Positions 27,005 to 36,500 are shown, numbered from the stretch's first letter. The stretch: 64,000 nucleotides of DNA from Bacillota bacterium (GCA_023443625.1 JAEZTQ010000071.1:9251-73250), one strand, 5' to 3'. Made by a program: numbers and translations. The notes: generated by a model from the sequence alone, not told the origin.

Positions 27005-28522
27005 ATGAATACGAAACAAGCAAAGAATATAATCTTCTCGATTGGGATTTTAGGCAGTACATTGCTTATCTGTGAGGTTCTTTATCGTAATGACTTAGGA
27101 AATCAAAATATAAACATTGTAATGTCTATGGCAATATTTATTATTACTGCCGTTACAGAAGGGTATCTTTATGGAGTGCTATCGGCAGTGATAGGTGTCT
27201 TTTCTTATGATTTTTTAATTACCCCGCCAAGATTTGGATTTAGCTTTACTGTGGAGTTCCCGGTTACCCTTATTATACTGTTGCTTGTGGCGATAACTAG
27301 CAGCACGATTACTACTAGGATTAAGACTGAAGCTATACATGCCCGACAAAGGCATCAGCATGCCGAATTGCTCTACAGTATTAATCGAAAACTTCTTTCA
27401 ACAAGGGATCTGGATACCATAGCAAAATACTCTGTGGAATATTTAAAAGATGAGCTAATGCGCTCTGTCGCTCTCTTTGCAAATATTGAACCTAAAGGAA
27501 GACCAAAGCCTTATTTCGGGCATGTTAAAGAAGATGTGGACATTGAATATTTTATGAACGAGAAGATATTTGATCTTATAAGGTTGGCTGTAGATAAGCA
27601 GAAGGCTTTATACGATAAAGATTATGGCTACTTTTTACCCATCGTTACACAGAATATCACCTATGGAGTATTTGCTTTTTCTCTTGGGGAAAATGATCTT
27701 AATAAGAAGCAGAGGATGTTCTTAGAATTAATCGCGGATCAAACGGCTCAGGCACTGAGAATGTATCGCCTTATGGAGGAGCAGCAAGAGATTAAGGTTA
27801 TGATAGAAGCAGAAAAGGTAAAGAACAGCTTTTTAAGGAGTGTATCCCATGATTTGAGGACTCCGCTTACGGGCATTATTGGTGCCAGTTCCACTTTATT
27901 AGAAGAAGGGAAGAAAATACCCTATGAAGTGCAGACCAAATTAATCGAGGGAATACATAATGATTCTCAGTGGCTTTTAAATATGATTAAAAACATATTG
28001 TCAATTACCAAGCTCCAGAAAAATGATATGATGATTGGTAAATCCGAGGAAATCGTGGAAGAGGTAATAGAAGAAGCTGTCTTAACCTTTCGCAAGCGTT
28101 TTCCCGGTGCTAAAATCACTGTGAAACAGCCTGAAAATGTAATTTTACTTCCTATGGATGTTATGCTGATTTCTCAAGTCCTCATTAACATTTTGGAAAA
28201 TACGCAAAGACATGCCAAGGGCCAGAAGTCGGATGTGGCAATTGAAATAAAGGAAATGGATGATTGTGTAGCCTTTGTTATAACAGATACCGGTCCTGGG
28301 ATAGATCCAAAGCTTCTGCCACTGTTATTTAACTTTTCAGTTACGACAGAGGAAAATCCCTATAGCGATTCGATGAGAGATTTAGGAATAGGACTATCTA
28401 TCTGCAAAACCATAATCAAAGCTCATGAAGGGGAGATATGCGCAAGTAACCGACGGGAAGGCGGGGCGCAATTTATGTTTACAATACCTCTCTGCAAAGA
28501 GGAACAGAAAACACAAGAATAA
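27005..28522 (+). CDS. Truncated KdpD-like sensor histidine kinase
   Basis: 505 residues corresponding to the C-terminal two-thirds of KdpD. A cluster of four short membrane segments (about 7-100, DUF4118 type, with the typical SYDFLITPPRFGFSF) is followed by a GAF-like region (about 118-260) and the kinase: His282 in SVSHDLRTPLTGIIGASS, N-box INILENTQRHA, GIGLSICK. The usual N-terminal KdpD/Usp domains (about 350 residues) are absent and the gene starts cleanly after GGAG, so this is not a truncation in this copy. It pairs with the next gene. No kdpABC potassium pump is present here. Confidence 0.88.
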   Translation: MNTKQAKNIIFSIGILGSTLLICEVLYRNDLGNQNINIVMSMAIFIITAVTEGYLYGVLSAVIGVFSYDFLITPPRFGFSFTVEFPVTLIILLLVAITSSTITTRIKTEAIHARQRHQHAELLYSINRKLLSTRDLDTIAKYSVEYLKDELMRSVALFANIEPKGRPKPYFGHVKEDVDIEYFMNEKIFDLIRLAVDKQKALYDKDYGYFLPIVTQNITYGVFAFSLGENDLNKKQRMFLELIADQTAQALRMYRLMEEQQEIKVMIEAEKVKNSFLRSVSHDLRTPLTGIIGASSTLLEEGKKIPYEVQTKLIEGIHNDSQWLLNMIKNILSITKLQKNDMMIGKSEEIVEEVIEEAVLTFRKRFPGAKITVKQPENVILLPMDVMLISQVLINILENTQRHAKGQKSDVAIEIKEMDDCVAFVITDTGPGIDPKLLPLLFNFSVTTEENPYSDSMRDLGIGLSICKTIIKAHEGEICASNRREGGAQFMFTIPLCKEEQKTQE

Positions 28523-28559
28523 GACAGCTGGAGAAGAGTATTAATAGAAAGGTATGGCT

Positions 28560-29261
28560 ATGAAGAATAAACATCTTATAATGGTTGTAGAGGATGAAGA
28601 AGCAATTATGGAATTCATCTCTGTTAAATTAGAGTTACAGGGTTATCGGGTGCTGAAGGCCCTTAACGGACAAGAGGCAATTTCCTTTGCAGCATCCTAC
28701 TGCCCTGATTTGATCCTGTTGGATTTGGGTTTGCCGGATAGAGATGGCATGGAAGTGTTGGAGGCGCTCAGGCAATGGAGTTTGGTTCCTGTCATTATCA
28801 TATCAGCAAGACACGAAGAGAAATTCATTGTATCGGCTCTTGACAGCGGCGCAGATGACTATATTACAAAACCCTTTAATAATGTTATTCTGATGGCACG
28901 AATCAGAACTGCTCTTCGAAAAGGGCATATGTCGAAAATAAAGAACAGCAAGGTAAATGAATCCTTTCGTCTAGGGGATTTACAAATTGATTTTGATAAG
29001 CGAATAGTAACCGTGGACGAAAAGGTGATTCATTTGACTCCGATTGAATATCGGATTATTGTCTTGCTTTCTCTTAATGTAGGGACAGTACTGACTCATG
29101 AGTTCCTGTGCCATGAACTCTGGGGGCCTTATGTGGATAAAAGTAAGGCACTCCGGGTTAATGTTGCCAATCTTCGGAGAAAGATTGAAAAGGATACTTC
29201 AGATCCCCAATATATCTTAACAGAAATGGGAGTAGGATATCGGATGCTGGAGGAGGGCTAA
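28560..29261 (+). CDS. KdpE-like response regulator
   Basis: About 233 residues: receiver domain with VVEDEE, phosphoacceptor Asp in LLDLGLPDRDG and Lys in ITKPF, followed by an OmpR-type winged helix ending TEMGVGYRM, the typical KdpE close. The ATG with AAAGG seven bases ahead is preferred to the one six bases earlier. It follows the kinase by about 40 bp. In other bacteria KdpDE control potassium uptake; in the absence of kdpABC the target here is unknown. Confidence 0.9.
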   Translation: MKNKHLIMVVEDEEAIMEFISVKLELQGYRVLKALNGQEAISFAASYCPDLILLDLGLPDRDGMEVLEALRQWSLVPVIIISARHEEKFIVSALDSGADDYITKPFNNVILMARIRTALRKGHMSKIKNSKVNESFRLGDLQIDFDKRIVTVDEKVIHLTPIEYRIIVLLSLNVGTVLTHEFLCHELWGPYVDKSKALRVNVANLRRKIEKDTSDPQYILTEMGVGYRMLEEG

Positions 29262-29280
29262 ATATCAGGTGTTTTATCCC

Positions 29281-29316
29281 CCTCATCCCTTTCAACATAA
29301 AAATCATGGGATGAGG
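29281..29316. other. Stem-loop between convergent genes
   Basis: CCTCATCCC pairs with GGGATGAGG around an 18-base loop. There is no long T-run, so termination would be weak. It lies between the KdpE-like and chemoreceptor genes, which converge. Confidence 0.5.
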
Positions 29317-29322
29317 TGACCC

Positions 29323-31431
29323 CTAAAATCTATATTTTTGTGCATCCTCTTTTAACTGCTCTGACATGCTGGATAAAAGGCTACTTAATTCTGCAATCTT
29401 ACCCAGATAATTTGTTTGTTCCTGCACAGATGCGGATACTTCCTGGGTTCCAGCAGCATTTTCTTCAGAGATAAAAGATAAATCCCTAATAACCTTAACT
29501 ACTACTTCCTTTTTCCCTTCCATCTCCTTCATGGATTTATTTAATGTATCAATATTAGCTCTTGTGTCTTCCACGGCAGTGGAGATACCATAGAATTTAG
29601 ATTGTGTCTGGGCTACACTGTCTGATTGTTTGGATATGGTATCTGCAATTTTATCCAGTTTTGACATGGAAGATAGGGTTCTATCTCTAAGCTCCTCCAC
29701 TACTTCGTTGATTTCCTTAGACAATTTATCAGCTGCCTCTGCTAAGACTTCAACCTCACTGGCCACCACAGAAAATCCTTTTCCTGATTCCCCTGCTCTG
29801 GCAGCCTCAATCGACGCATTTAGGGCAAGGAGTTTGGTCTGTCTAGTGATATCGCTAATCATATGGCTGATGTCAAAAATTCTTGCCGCACTATGATTGG
29901 TCTCGTTAAATACCTCATGGATTTCATTTGAGAGGGCCTTGTTAGCTTCAGTTTTCTCAACCAGCTCCTGGATTAGTATTACTCCCTCATCTTTTAATTT
30001 CTCTACAGTTTCTGATGATTGGTGTAGACCAAGCATGTTAAGCTGTTCCTGCTCCATTAGATACTCCATCTCATTTATTTGATGCACACCTTGTTGGGTA
30101 CTATCTGCCTGGGCAAGATTACCGTCTGCAATTTGATCTACGGCAGTAAATATCTCTTTCATCATCTGGTTAAAGGCTTGCACCATGCCATCCAATCTCT
30201 GAGAAGTATCTGCAACTCGTCCGGCGATGTCCATATTCTCCTTTAATAATATCCTGGTTGATTCTGTTATAGCTTGAAAAGCTAGAGAAAGCCTGCCTAT
30301 CTCATCCTTGCGCTTACAGTACTTTTCACTTTGATCTATGGTATAGTCTCCAGCAGACATTTTACCCCCAATTTCCGTTAGATATATGATAGGTTTAGCC
30401 GTTTTCCCTGCTGATATATATACTACGATTAAGGCAAATAATATAAATACCCCTCCAATAATCGCCATACTTTTAATTAATAGATCAATACCAGCAAAAG
30501 CCTCCTCGCGATCGATCTCCAATCCAATTGACCAACCTCTGCCTTCTATAGGAGCATAACCCATGATTTTATTTATACCATTATATTCATAATGGCCATA
30601 GCCCGTTTGTCCCCAGGCCATAGCTTTTTGCAGTGTATTAAAGTTGGAATAACCAATTAGATTATCTCCTAATTGCCCCTCCTCTTCTTCCTGGTTTTTA
30701 GTTTCCTCCGTTGCTGTAGATACTCCATCTGTATCCTCTTCGGCAGATTCTTCTTTATCATTCTTATCCGTTGCAGTTGATACCACATCTATGGGCAGGG
30801 ACTTTAATAAATTCGCCATAATTTCTTGATGTGAGTGAGCAATGGTATTTCCCTTACTATTAATAATAAATGCAGAACCTGTATCCCCGCTGGTAACCTC
30901 TCCTGCTAAGTCTCCTAGTTCTTGCCCTGGTCTGATTCCCACCAGTGCACCTATAACCTGGCCCTTCGCTTTAACAGGTAGGGAATATATCATGATCAGC
31001 TGACCATGGCTAATAATTGGCTCTGTTATAGACATTTCACCTTTTAGAGCATTTTGATAATATGCTGCATCTATATCTTTACTGCTTCCATCGTCAGATA
31101 AAGTATTACCACCCTTATCTACATAAATCATATGTAGATATCCACCTCTATTCCTTTCTTTCTCTAAGATATCCACAATCTGGTCCCTCTGGATGGATTC
31201 CTGTACATTAAATGCAGGATAATTAGAAAGTGCTTCCAAAGAATTGAGATTATTATTAAGTTTTGTATTAATCATTTTTGCTGATTGTAAAGCCAACTGC
31301 TTCATAGAGCTTTCTGTTTTATCAGCCAGCGCCTTTTGTGCTGCAAGGAAGGAAGCAGCTACTAACCCAGTACAAATTACTGTCATTAAGATACCAAACA
31401 GTACTGTCATTTTCATTTTTATCGTCTTCAT
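29323..31431 (-). CDS. Methyl-accepting chemotaxis protein with dCache sensor
   Basis: 702 residues. Membrane segments at about 7-29 and 318-340 enclose a double-Cache sensor. It has an unusual low-complexity insert at about 218-252 (Glu/Asp/Thr-rich, [17 protein letters not shown]). HAMP follows (about 340-395), then a signalling coiled coil with the hairpin tip [25 protein letters not shown] lies seven bases before the ATG. A 14-bp sequence repeated twice at 31484-31519 lies upstream. No che genes are near. The acidic insert inside a sensor domain is odd and may be a recent expansion. Confidence 0.92.
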   Translation of the reverse strand: MKTIKMKMTVLFGILMTVICTGLVAASFLAAQKALADKTESSMKQLALQSAKMINTKLNNNLNSLEALSNYPAFNVQESIQRDQIVDILEKERNRGGYLHMIYVDKGGNTLSDDGSSKDIDAAYYQNALKGEMSITEPIISHGQLIMIYSLPVKAKGQVIGALVGIRPGQELGDLAGEVTSGDTGSAFIINSKGNTIAHSHQEIMANLLKSLPIDVVSTATDKNDKEESAEEDTDGVSTATEETKNQEEEEGQLGDNLIGYSNFNTLQKAMAWGQTGYGHYEYNGINKIMGYAPIEGRGWSIGLEIDREEAFAGIDLLIKSMAIIGGVFILFALIVVYISAGKTAKPIIYLTEIGGKMSAGDYTIDQSEKYCKRKDEIGRLSLAFQAITESTRILLKENMDIAGRVADTSQRLDGMVQAFNQMMKEIFTAVDQIADGNLAQADSTQQGVHQINEMEYLMEQEQLNMLGLHQSSETVEKLKDEGVILIQELVEKTEANKALSNEIHEVFNETNHSAARIFDISHMISDITRQTKLLALNASIEAARAGESGKGFSVVASEVEVLAEAADKLSKEINEVVEELRDRTLSSMSKLDKIADTISKQSDSVAQTQSKFYGISTAVEDTRANIDTLNKSMKEMEGKKEVVVKVIRDLSFISEENAAGTQEVSASVQEQTNYLGKIAELSSLLSSMSEQLKEDAQKYRF

Positions 31432-31975
31432 ATGTATTCTCCTGATGCCTACTTCATCAGTTTCCTTTCCTAGTGAAATATTTAATATTATCCTATGCTT
31501 TAAGGAATATTATCCTATGTTAATTAATACTATGGTTCCCCCCCTATTCATATCATCTTTAATAAGAAACAATAATAATAACTAATACTATATCAACAAT
31601 TAGTACTATTATACCATTGATTTTATTAATTTCAATGCTTAATCACTCATCCACCTAAAATAAATTCAACTTATTCATATAATTTTTTTGATTGTTATTT
31701 ACCATATTTTAACCGAATTATGTGGATAATAATTCCTTATAAGTTAAGTTTTTCTCTAATCATGAAAGAATTTTGAATCATATTGAAAAAAAGAGCAAAA
31801 AGGCATTTGACATTTTTAAAAATATGATTATGATAGACTATGGTGTTTGTATTTTATCTATGATATTTATATTTTCTGCTAGTTGATTTAATGAAGAATT
31901 TCAACTAACATATATAATATACGGCAATATAATATCCGATAATTAATAATGAAAAGTATGTAAGGAGGATACCCA
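31432..31975. other. Divergent AT-rich intergenic region
   Basis: Separates the chemoreceptor (minus) from the DUF1846 gene (plus). It holds the direct repeat AATATTATCCTATG (31484-31497 and 31506-31519), whose copies are 22 bp apart, a plus-strand promoter at 31807-31834 and a small dyad TAGTTGA/TCAACTA near 31881-31908. No coding sequence is seen. Confidence 0.55.
31807..31834 (+). promoter_or_regulatory. Probable promoter of the DUF1846 gene
   Basis: TTGACA (31807-31812) and TATGAT (31829-31834) with a 16-base spacer, about 140 bases before the start of the gene. The leader is long and may carry regulation. Confidence 0.5.
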
Positions 31976-33481
31976 ATGAAAACCGGTTTTGATCCACAGA
32001 GGTATATAGATGAACAGTCAAAGTATATTCTGGAGCGTGTTATGAACTACGATAAGCTGTACCTCGAATTCGGTGGAAAACTAATAGGTGACAAGCATGC
32101 CAAGCGTGTTCTCCCAGGCTTTGACGAGGATGCTAAAATCAAATTACTACAGAAATTAACGGATCAGGCTGAGATTATCATCTGCGTATATGCAGGTGAT
32201 ATTGAGCGTAATAAAATCCGTGGTGACTTTGGTATAACCTATGATATGGAGGTACTTCGTCTCATTGACGATCTGCGCAGCTATGGCTTAGAGGTAAATA
32301 GTGTTGTCATCACCCGCTATGATAAGCAGCCTGCGACCACAGTATTTATTAATAAATTAGAACGACGTAATATTAAGGTATACACTCATGCAACGATCCC
32401 CGGTTATCCTGCCGATGTGGATACTATCGTCAGTGAGAACGGATACGGTATTAATCCTTATATTACTACGACAAAGCCTATCGTTGTAGTCACTGCTCCC
32501 GGTCCCAACAGCGGCAAGCTGGCGACCTGTCTGAACCAGCTTTATCATGAATATAATATGGGACATAATGCGGGCTATTCCAAGTTCGAGACCTTCCCTG
32601 TATGGAGTGTTCCCTTAAAGCACCCTCTGAATATTGCCTATGAAGCAGCCACTGTGGATCTGAAGGATGTTAACATGATCGATAACTTCCACTTCGAGCG
32701 TTATAATGAAGTTGCCATTAATTATAACCGTGATCTAGAGATGTTCCCAGTAATTAAGAGGATCATAGAGAAGATTACCAACAAAGAATCCATCTACCAA
32801 TCCCCAACAGACATGGGTGTAAATCGAGTTGGTTTTGGTATTATTGATGATGCGGTTGTAGCCGAGGCTTCCAAGCAGGAGATTATCCGCCGTTATTTTA
32901 CTACGGTATGTGATTTTAAGAAGGGGCTCTTAGATGAAGAATCCGTAAATCGTATGAAGGTAATCATGGAAGAGCTTGGCTTAAAGCAAGAGGATCGTCA
33001 CTGTGTTCAACCAGCTAGAGAATATGCTGCCAAGCTTAAGGACAGATGCCCTGATAACGAAACCGTATCTGTAATCGCCTTCGAACTCGAGAACGGCAAA
33101 ATTATTACAGGTAAAGGTTCTTCTACTATGGATTGCTGCTCTGCTGCTCTGCTGAATGCCATCAAATATCTGTCTGGCATCGGTGATGAAATCTACTTAT
33201 TATCACCCCTGGTTTTGAATACCATACAGGATCTGAAGGTTCATAACCTTCGCAGTAAGGTTCCCTATCTGAATGCCAATGATATTCTCATTGCACTGAG
33301 TATCTGCGCTGTTACTAATCCTACCGCACAGCTTGCTTACGAGAAGTTATCGCAGCTTACCGGTGTTCAGGCGCATTGCACCGCCATATTGAACCGTAAC
33401 GATGAGCAGATCCTGAAGAAGCTAGGAATTGACATAACCTGTGATGCCATATATCCCTCTGAGAATTTGTATTACCTATAA
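31976..33481 (+). CDS. DUF1846 family protein
   Basis: 501 residues, the full length for the family. Characteristic openings are [21 protein letters not shown] and [15 protein letters not shown], with the glycine-rich [19 protein letters not shown] near 180-198 that resembles a nucleotide-binding loop. Members occur in many anaerobic Firmicutes and streptococci and have known crystal structures but no settled role. Strong AAGGAGG precedes the ATG. Codon choice is noticeably richer in C-ending codons than in neighbours, as in a highly expressed gene. Two hairpins follow it. It stands alone. Confidence 0.92.
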   Translation: MKTGFDPQRYIDEQSKYILERVMNYDKLYLEFGGKLIGDKHAKRVLPGFDEDAKIKLLQKLTDQAEIIICVYAGDIERNKIRGDFGITYDMEVLRLIDDLRSYGLEVNSVVITRYDKQPATTVFINKLERRNIKVYTHATIPGYPADVDTIVSENGYGINPYITTTKPIVVVTAPGPNSGKLATCLNQLYHEYNMGHNAGYSKFETFPVWSVPLKHPLNIAYEAATVDLKDVNMIDNFHFERYNEVAINYNRDLEMFPVIKRIIEKITNKESIYQSPTDMGVNRVGFGIIDDAVVAEASKQEIIRRYFTTVCDFKKGLLDEESVNRMKVIMEELGLKQEDRHCVQPAREYAAKLKDRCPDNETVSVIAFELENGKIITGKGSSTMDCCSAALLNAIKYLSGIGDEIYLLSPLVLNTIQDLKVHNLRSKVPYLNANDILIALSICAVTNPTAQLAYEKLSQLTGVQAHCTAILNRNDEQILKKLGIDITCDAIYPSENLYYL

Positions 33482-33486
33482 AGAAT

Positions 33487-33553
33487 ACTATGAAACAAAA
33501 CCTATGGAGTAGTTTGCCCTTTTTTGGCTACCCCCATAGGTTTATTTCATAGT
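33487..33553. terminator. Terminator after the DUF1846 gene
   Basis: Long imperfect stem: ACTATGAAA plus AACCTATGG pair with CCCATAGGTT plus TTTCATAGT, around a loop that itself contains a T-run. Confidence 0.7.
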
Positions 33554-33571
33554 AATCCTAATAAAATCTAA

Positions 33572-33606
33572 AGAGCATCAAGCCGAAGTGGCTGATGCTC
33601 TTTTTA
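33572..33606 (+). terminator. Second terminator after the DUF1846 gene
   Basis: AGAGCATCAGCC-type stem (AGAGCATCAAGCC with TGGCTGATGCTCT) followed by TTTTT. This is a classic intrinsic terminator. Confidence 0.8.
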
Positions 33607-33630
33607 CAATCCCTTCATACTAACAGTACA

Positions 33631-33676
33631 TGCCTTCCCTTTGAGTTAGTTTGTGCCTTCTCTTTGAGTTAGTTTG
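33631..33676. repeat. Two tandem 23-bp units
   Basis: TGCCTTCCCTTTGAGTTAGTTTG occurs twice in a row with one base difference. The second copy runs into a GTTTGTGC/GCACAAAC hairpin (33672-33701). No function assigned. Confidence 0.7.
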
Positions 33677-33707
33677 TGCTGAGGATTACGCAGGCACAAA
33701 CTTCTAG

Positions 33708-33737
33708 GTGTGAATTATGTTTTTCAATAATTCACAC
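33708..33737 (-). terminator. Hairpin over the end of the DUF4176-like gene
   Basis: GTGTGAATTAT and ATAATTCACAC form an 11-bp perfect stem that covers the stop codon of the minus-strand gene. It may act as its terminator or protect the 3' end. Confidence 0.5.
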
Positions 33738-33995
33738 TACTCTTCCATTTAAAAATTCTTTTTTAAAATTTTCTTCTTCAATGTCTACATAGCCCCTAAA
33801 AATCACATCTTTTATATCCTCATGATTAAATAGATACATATATTGTTCATTAAGATTACCTTCTGGATACAAACAGGCTATGTAATCATATTCTTTATTG
33901 GTAGCTATATCTCTTTGCCTTCGTCCATATATCATAATTCTCTTATTTCCATTGTTCAGCAGCACAATGCTGCCTATAGGTAAGTATTCCTTCAT
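33732..33995 (-). CDS. DUF4176-like protein, type VII secretion-associated family
   Basis: About 87 residues from the ATG used here, which gives the family-typical opening MKEYLPIGSIVLLNNGNKR and the motif YDYIACLYPEGN. An upstream TTG at 34082 would extend the frame by 29 residues and overlap the preceding gene by 26 bases; AAGAAGG sits right against the ATG, so both starts are possible. Proteins of this type occur in type VII (ESX) secretion and LXG-toxin loci of Firmicutes as small accessory proteins. No EssC, WXG100 or LXG gene is visible within the window. Confidence 0.6.
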   Translation of the reverse strand: MKEYLPIGSIVLLNNGNKRIMIYGRRQRDIATNKEYDYIACLYPEGNLNEQYMYLFNHEDIKDVIFRGYVDIEEENFKKEFLNGRVV

Positions 33996-34056
33996 CCTTC
34001 TTCTTGTATCATGATAAGCGAATATCCTGTACTTTTCCTCTCCTAATATTTCTATA

Positions 34057-34893
34057 TCAGCTTTCTGGTACAAAAAAGTCAATCATCCCAGGAAAATCTT
34101 TTCTTGCAGCTTCAACTGCTTTTTTAGTATCTTGGGATTTCAACATATAATAGTCTCCCTGATCATTATATATCCTAATGTTTGATATGGAATTTTTTTT
34201 CTTAGAATTAATAATAACATAATTCCTATAGTTCTCGTTTTCCCAGGTTGATTTTAGGAAACCCCTGCTTCTTTCCACATCCCAGCCTAATAGCCCGGCC
34301 TCCTTCTCATATACCTCCTTGTCATTTGCAGTATATGCATTAATGAGCTTTTCTAAGTTATCTGACTTAAGAGATATAGAATAGCTTTCTTCCTTTTTTA
34401 TTGTATAGGCCATAGGTATTTGTAAATGCTTAGAGAAAAAATTCAATCTTTCATTTTCTTGGGCTATTTCCAAAGTGAAATTTTTAGCTTCCTCATCAAA
34501 TATAATAGACATATATCCTCTAGAGCCTATTACTAATTTATTGATACAGACTTCGTATTCCTCTTGATTTTCTAATACTTCGATTTCATATTTTTCTTCT
34601 GTAGCTATATCCTTTATCCTTTGAATATCATCACTTAGTTCATATGTGTTTTTATCTTTAAATATAAATATTCCTCGATTTAAAATCACCTTATTACTTT
34701 CTATTTTCTTATCCTTTACACTAATTAAACCTCTCAGAATCAGTGCTTTTCTCATTTCCAAATGATGATCTTCTAATTTTTTAGTGAATACTTTTCCCTG
34801 TAGACCCGTTCCTGCATACAATATGAGTTTTTCTACCTTCATAATATGAGCTAAAACTATAAATTCATCCTGTGTTAAGGTGAGTATTTTCAT
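34057..34893 (-). CDS. Hypothetical protein, possible ESX accessory (EspG/DUF5081-like)
   Basis: 278 residues, soluble, no signal peptide. The start follows GGGAG by eight bases; a TTG five codons earlier overlaps that signal. The opening MKILTLTQDEFIVLAHIMK and the overall size resemble, from memory, a family found beside DUF4176 in Firmicute type VII loci and compared with EspG-like chaperones. The middle has a beta-rich segment (RGYMSIIFDEEAKNFTLEI) and the C-terminus is SRGFLKSTWENENYRNYVII. The assignment is tentative. It probably forms a two-gene operon with the DUF4176-like gene, controlled by the palindromes upstream. Confidence 0.55.
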   Translation of the reverse strand: MKILTLTQDEFIVLAHIMKVEKLILYAGTGLQGKVFTKKLEDHHLEMRKALILRGLISVKDKKIESNKVILNRGIFIFKDKNTYELSDDIQRIKDIATEEKYEIEVLENQEEYEVCINKLVIGSRGYMSIIFDEEAKNFTLEIAQENERLNFFSKHLQIPMAYTIKKEESYSISLKSDNLEKLINAYTANDKEVYEKEAGLLGWDVERSRGFLKSTWENENYRNYVIINSKKKNSISNIRIYNDQGDYYMLKSQDTKKAVEAARKDFPGMIDFFVPES

Positions 34894-34929
34894 TCTATTA
34901 TCTCCCAAAAGAATAAACTATTTAACTAT

Positions 34930-35000
34930 ATTATGATTACATCATAATTAGATAAGTTTGTTGATAACCACCAAACCATTACTTATGATGTAATCATAAT
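34930..35000. promoter_or_regulatory. Paired 17-bp palindromes, probable operator
   Basis: TTATGATTACATCATAA (34931-34947) and TTATGATGTAATCATAA (34983-34999) each have the form TTATGAT-3-ATCATAA. Their centres are 52 bp apart, about five helical turns. They are exact reverse complements of each other, so the whole block is also an 18-bp inverted repeat able to form a hairpin. No T-run follows on the minus strand. Two equal symmetric sites upstream of a small operon suggest binding by a dimeric regulator with looping. Confidence 0.55.
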
Positions 35001-35027
35001 ATCCTTCTATGTATTTAATAATGATTA

Positions 35028-36485
35028 TTAACCAAAGACACTGCTAAAGAATCCACCAACTGCATCTGTGACATTGTTAAAAGCATCTTCAACAGCTTCC
35101 GTAGCTGCTCCTACAAAATTCTTAGCATGCTGTCTAATGGTTGCATCTCCTATTTTTATGTCAGCAAGCTTGTCCACTACAACTGCTGTTACAATACCAA
35201 CACCGGCACCTACAACTCCACCAACTACAGTGCCTACCGGGCCTCCAATGAAGGTCCCAACGACTGCACCTGCCTTAGCACCCGCAGCAGTACTTGCAAA
35301 ATATGCCCCTGTATAAATGGCTCCTTCAACTGCTGCATTAGCAACCTTCTGGGATACTGGCTGACCATTATCTGCAAATAATTCTTCACCAACGGTTAAT
35401 GCTCCTCCTGCTACTGCAAGTCCAGTTGAAACTTTATTTAACACACTGGTAGCTTTACTTACCTTACTATAGGATTTTGTATCAGATATTAGCTTATTGA
35501 CTGCCGGATTTTTTGCAGCAGTATCAACACGATATCTGGTCCCAACTCCTTTAATTGTTCCTCCAGATACACCTTTAACGTATAAATAATCATCATTCAT
35601 AACGACTGCAACCTTATCTATATAAGGTTGATTAACTTTTATAGCTCCCTTTATACCACCTGCCAAACCTGCGCTCATATCTATAGTATTATTAATAGTA
35701 CCTGTTACATTATTGGCTTTTTCTAGATTACTGCCTACAGAGTTTCCACTATTTGTTGGCTTCGGAATCGGGGTAGCAGTTGCCCTATTAATTGTAACCG
35801 CTGGGGTTGCTACTGGCGCTTTTGTTGGAGTTGCGGTTGGAGCCCTACTAATTGTTACCGCTGGAGTCGCTACTGGCGCTTTTGTTGGAGTTGCGGTTGG
35901 AGCCTTACTAATTGTTACCGCCGGAGTCGCTACTGGCGCTTTTGTTGGAGTTGCGGTTGGCGCCTTACTAATTGTAACCGCCGGAGTTGCTACTGGCGCT
36001 TTTGTTGGAGTTGCAGTTGGCGCCTTAGTAGTAGCTGTTGCTGCCTTTGTTACCGCCGGGGTTGATACTGTAGCTTTTGCTGCAGTTGTAGTCGACGCTT
36101 TAGTAGTAGTCGTTGTTGTTGCTGCCTTTGTTGGCGCCGGGGTTGACACGGTAGCTTTAGCTGCAGTTGTAGTCGGCGCTTTAGTAGTAGTCGTTGTCGC
36201 TGCCTTTGTTGCTGCAGGAGTTGACACGGTAGCTTTTGTTGTAGTTGTAGCCGGAGCCTTATAAGTACTTGTTGCTGGCGCCTTATAACTACTTACCGCC
36301 GGGGTCGCTGCAGGAGCCTTATAGGTACTTGCTGCCGGGGCTTTATAGGTACTTGCTGCTGGGGCTTTATAGGTGCTCGCTGCTGGGGCCTTATAACTAC
36401 TAGCCGTTGATGTTTTACTACTGCTTGACGTAGGTGCTTTGTAAGTCGATGCCGAATAACTTGAATACTTACTAATAATTGCCAT
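35028..36485 (-). CDS. YKAP/TKAP repeat protein with glycine-zipper C-terminus
   Basis: 485 residues; the ATG used lies six bases after AAGGAGG. There is no signal peptide. Residues 1-80 hold seven YKAP motifs (Tyr15, 31, 39, 47, 55, 67, 75) in S/T/A-rich spacers. Residues 81-235 are Thr/Ala/Pro/Lys repeats, including four copies of a 20-residue unit (TATPTKAPVATPAVTISKAP). After a hinge (240-290) a compact region follows, then a glycine zipper at about 402-438 (GTFIGGPVGTVVGGVVGAGVG) and an amphipathic tail ending FFSSVFG. It is the last gene after a radical SAM gene (15 bp gap). The lysine-rich disordered part may be secreted, modified or cell-wall associated; the tail could insert into membranes. 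I recognise no family. Confidence 0.75.
   Translation of the reverse strand: MAIISKYSSYSASTYKAPTSSSSKTSTASSYKAPAASTYKAPAASTYKAPAASTYKAPAATPAVSSYKAPATSTYKAPATTTTKATVSTPAATKAATTTTTKAPTTTAAKATVSTPAPTKAATTTTTTKASTTTAAKATVSTPAVTKAATATTKAPTATPTKAPVATPAVTISKAPTATPTKAPVATPAVTISKAPTATPTKAPVATPAVTISRAPTATPTKAPVATPAVTINRATATPIPKPTNSGNSVGSNLEKANNVTGTINNTIDMSAGLAGGIKGAIKVNQPYIDKVAVVMNDDYLYVKGVSGGTIKGVGTRYRVDTAAKNPAVNKLISDTKSYSKVSKATSVLNKVSTGLAVAGGALTVGEELFADNGQPVSQKVANAAVEGAIYTGAYFASTAAGAKAGAVVGTFIGGPVGTVVGGVVGAGVGIVTAVVVDKLADIKIGDATIRQHAKNFVGAATEAVEDAFNNVTDAVGGFFSSVFG
35782..36030 (-). repeat. 60-bp tandem repeats inside the repeat protein gene
   Basis: About four units of exactly 60 bp encoding the 20-residue TKAP unit. 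Neighbouring units differ at only a few bases, mostly silent or I/V and K/R changes, so copy number can be expected to vary by slippage or recombination. Confidence 0.85.
36312..36395 (-). repeat. 24-bp tandem repeats encoding YKAPAAST
   Basis: Three and a half units of 24 bp code for YKAPAAST. Codon usage within units varies at wobble positions, while the peptide is unchanged, which suggests selection on the peptide. Confidence 0.8.
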
Positions 36486-36500
36486 ACACATCCTCCTTGA

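Noticed and set aside
35713..36264. Plus-strand hydrophobic Val/Ala/Gly repeat frame opposite the repeat protein
   Set aside because: It is the mirror of the TKAP repeats on the other strand. No ribosome binding site; the minus-strand gene fits the operon.
35782..36395. CRISPR-like array
   Set aside because: The regular units are contiguous coding repeats without spacers.
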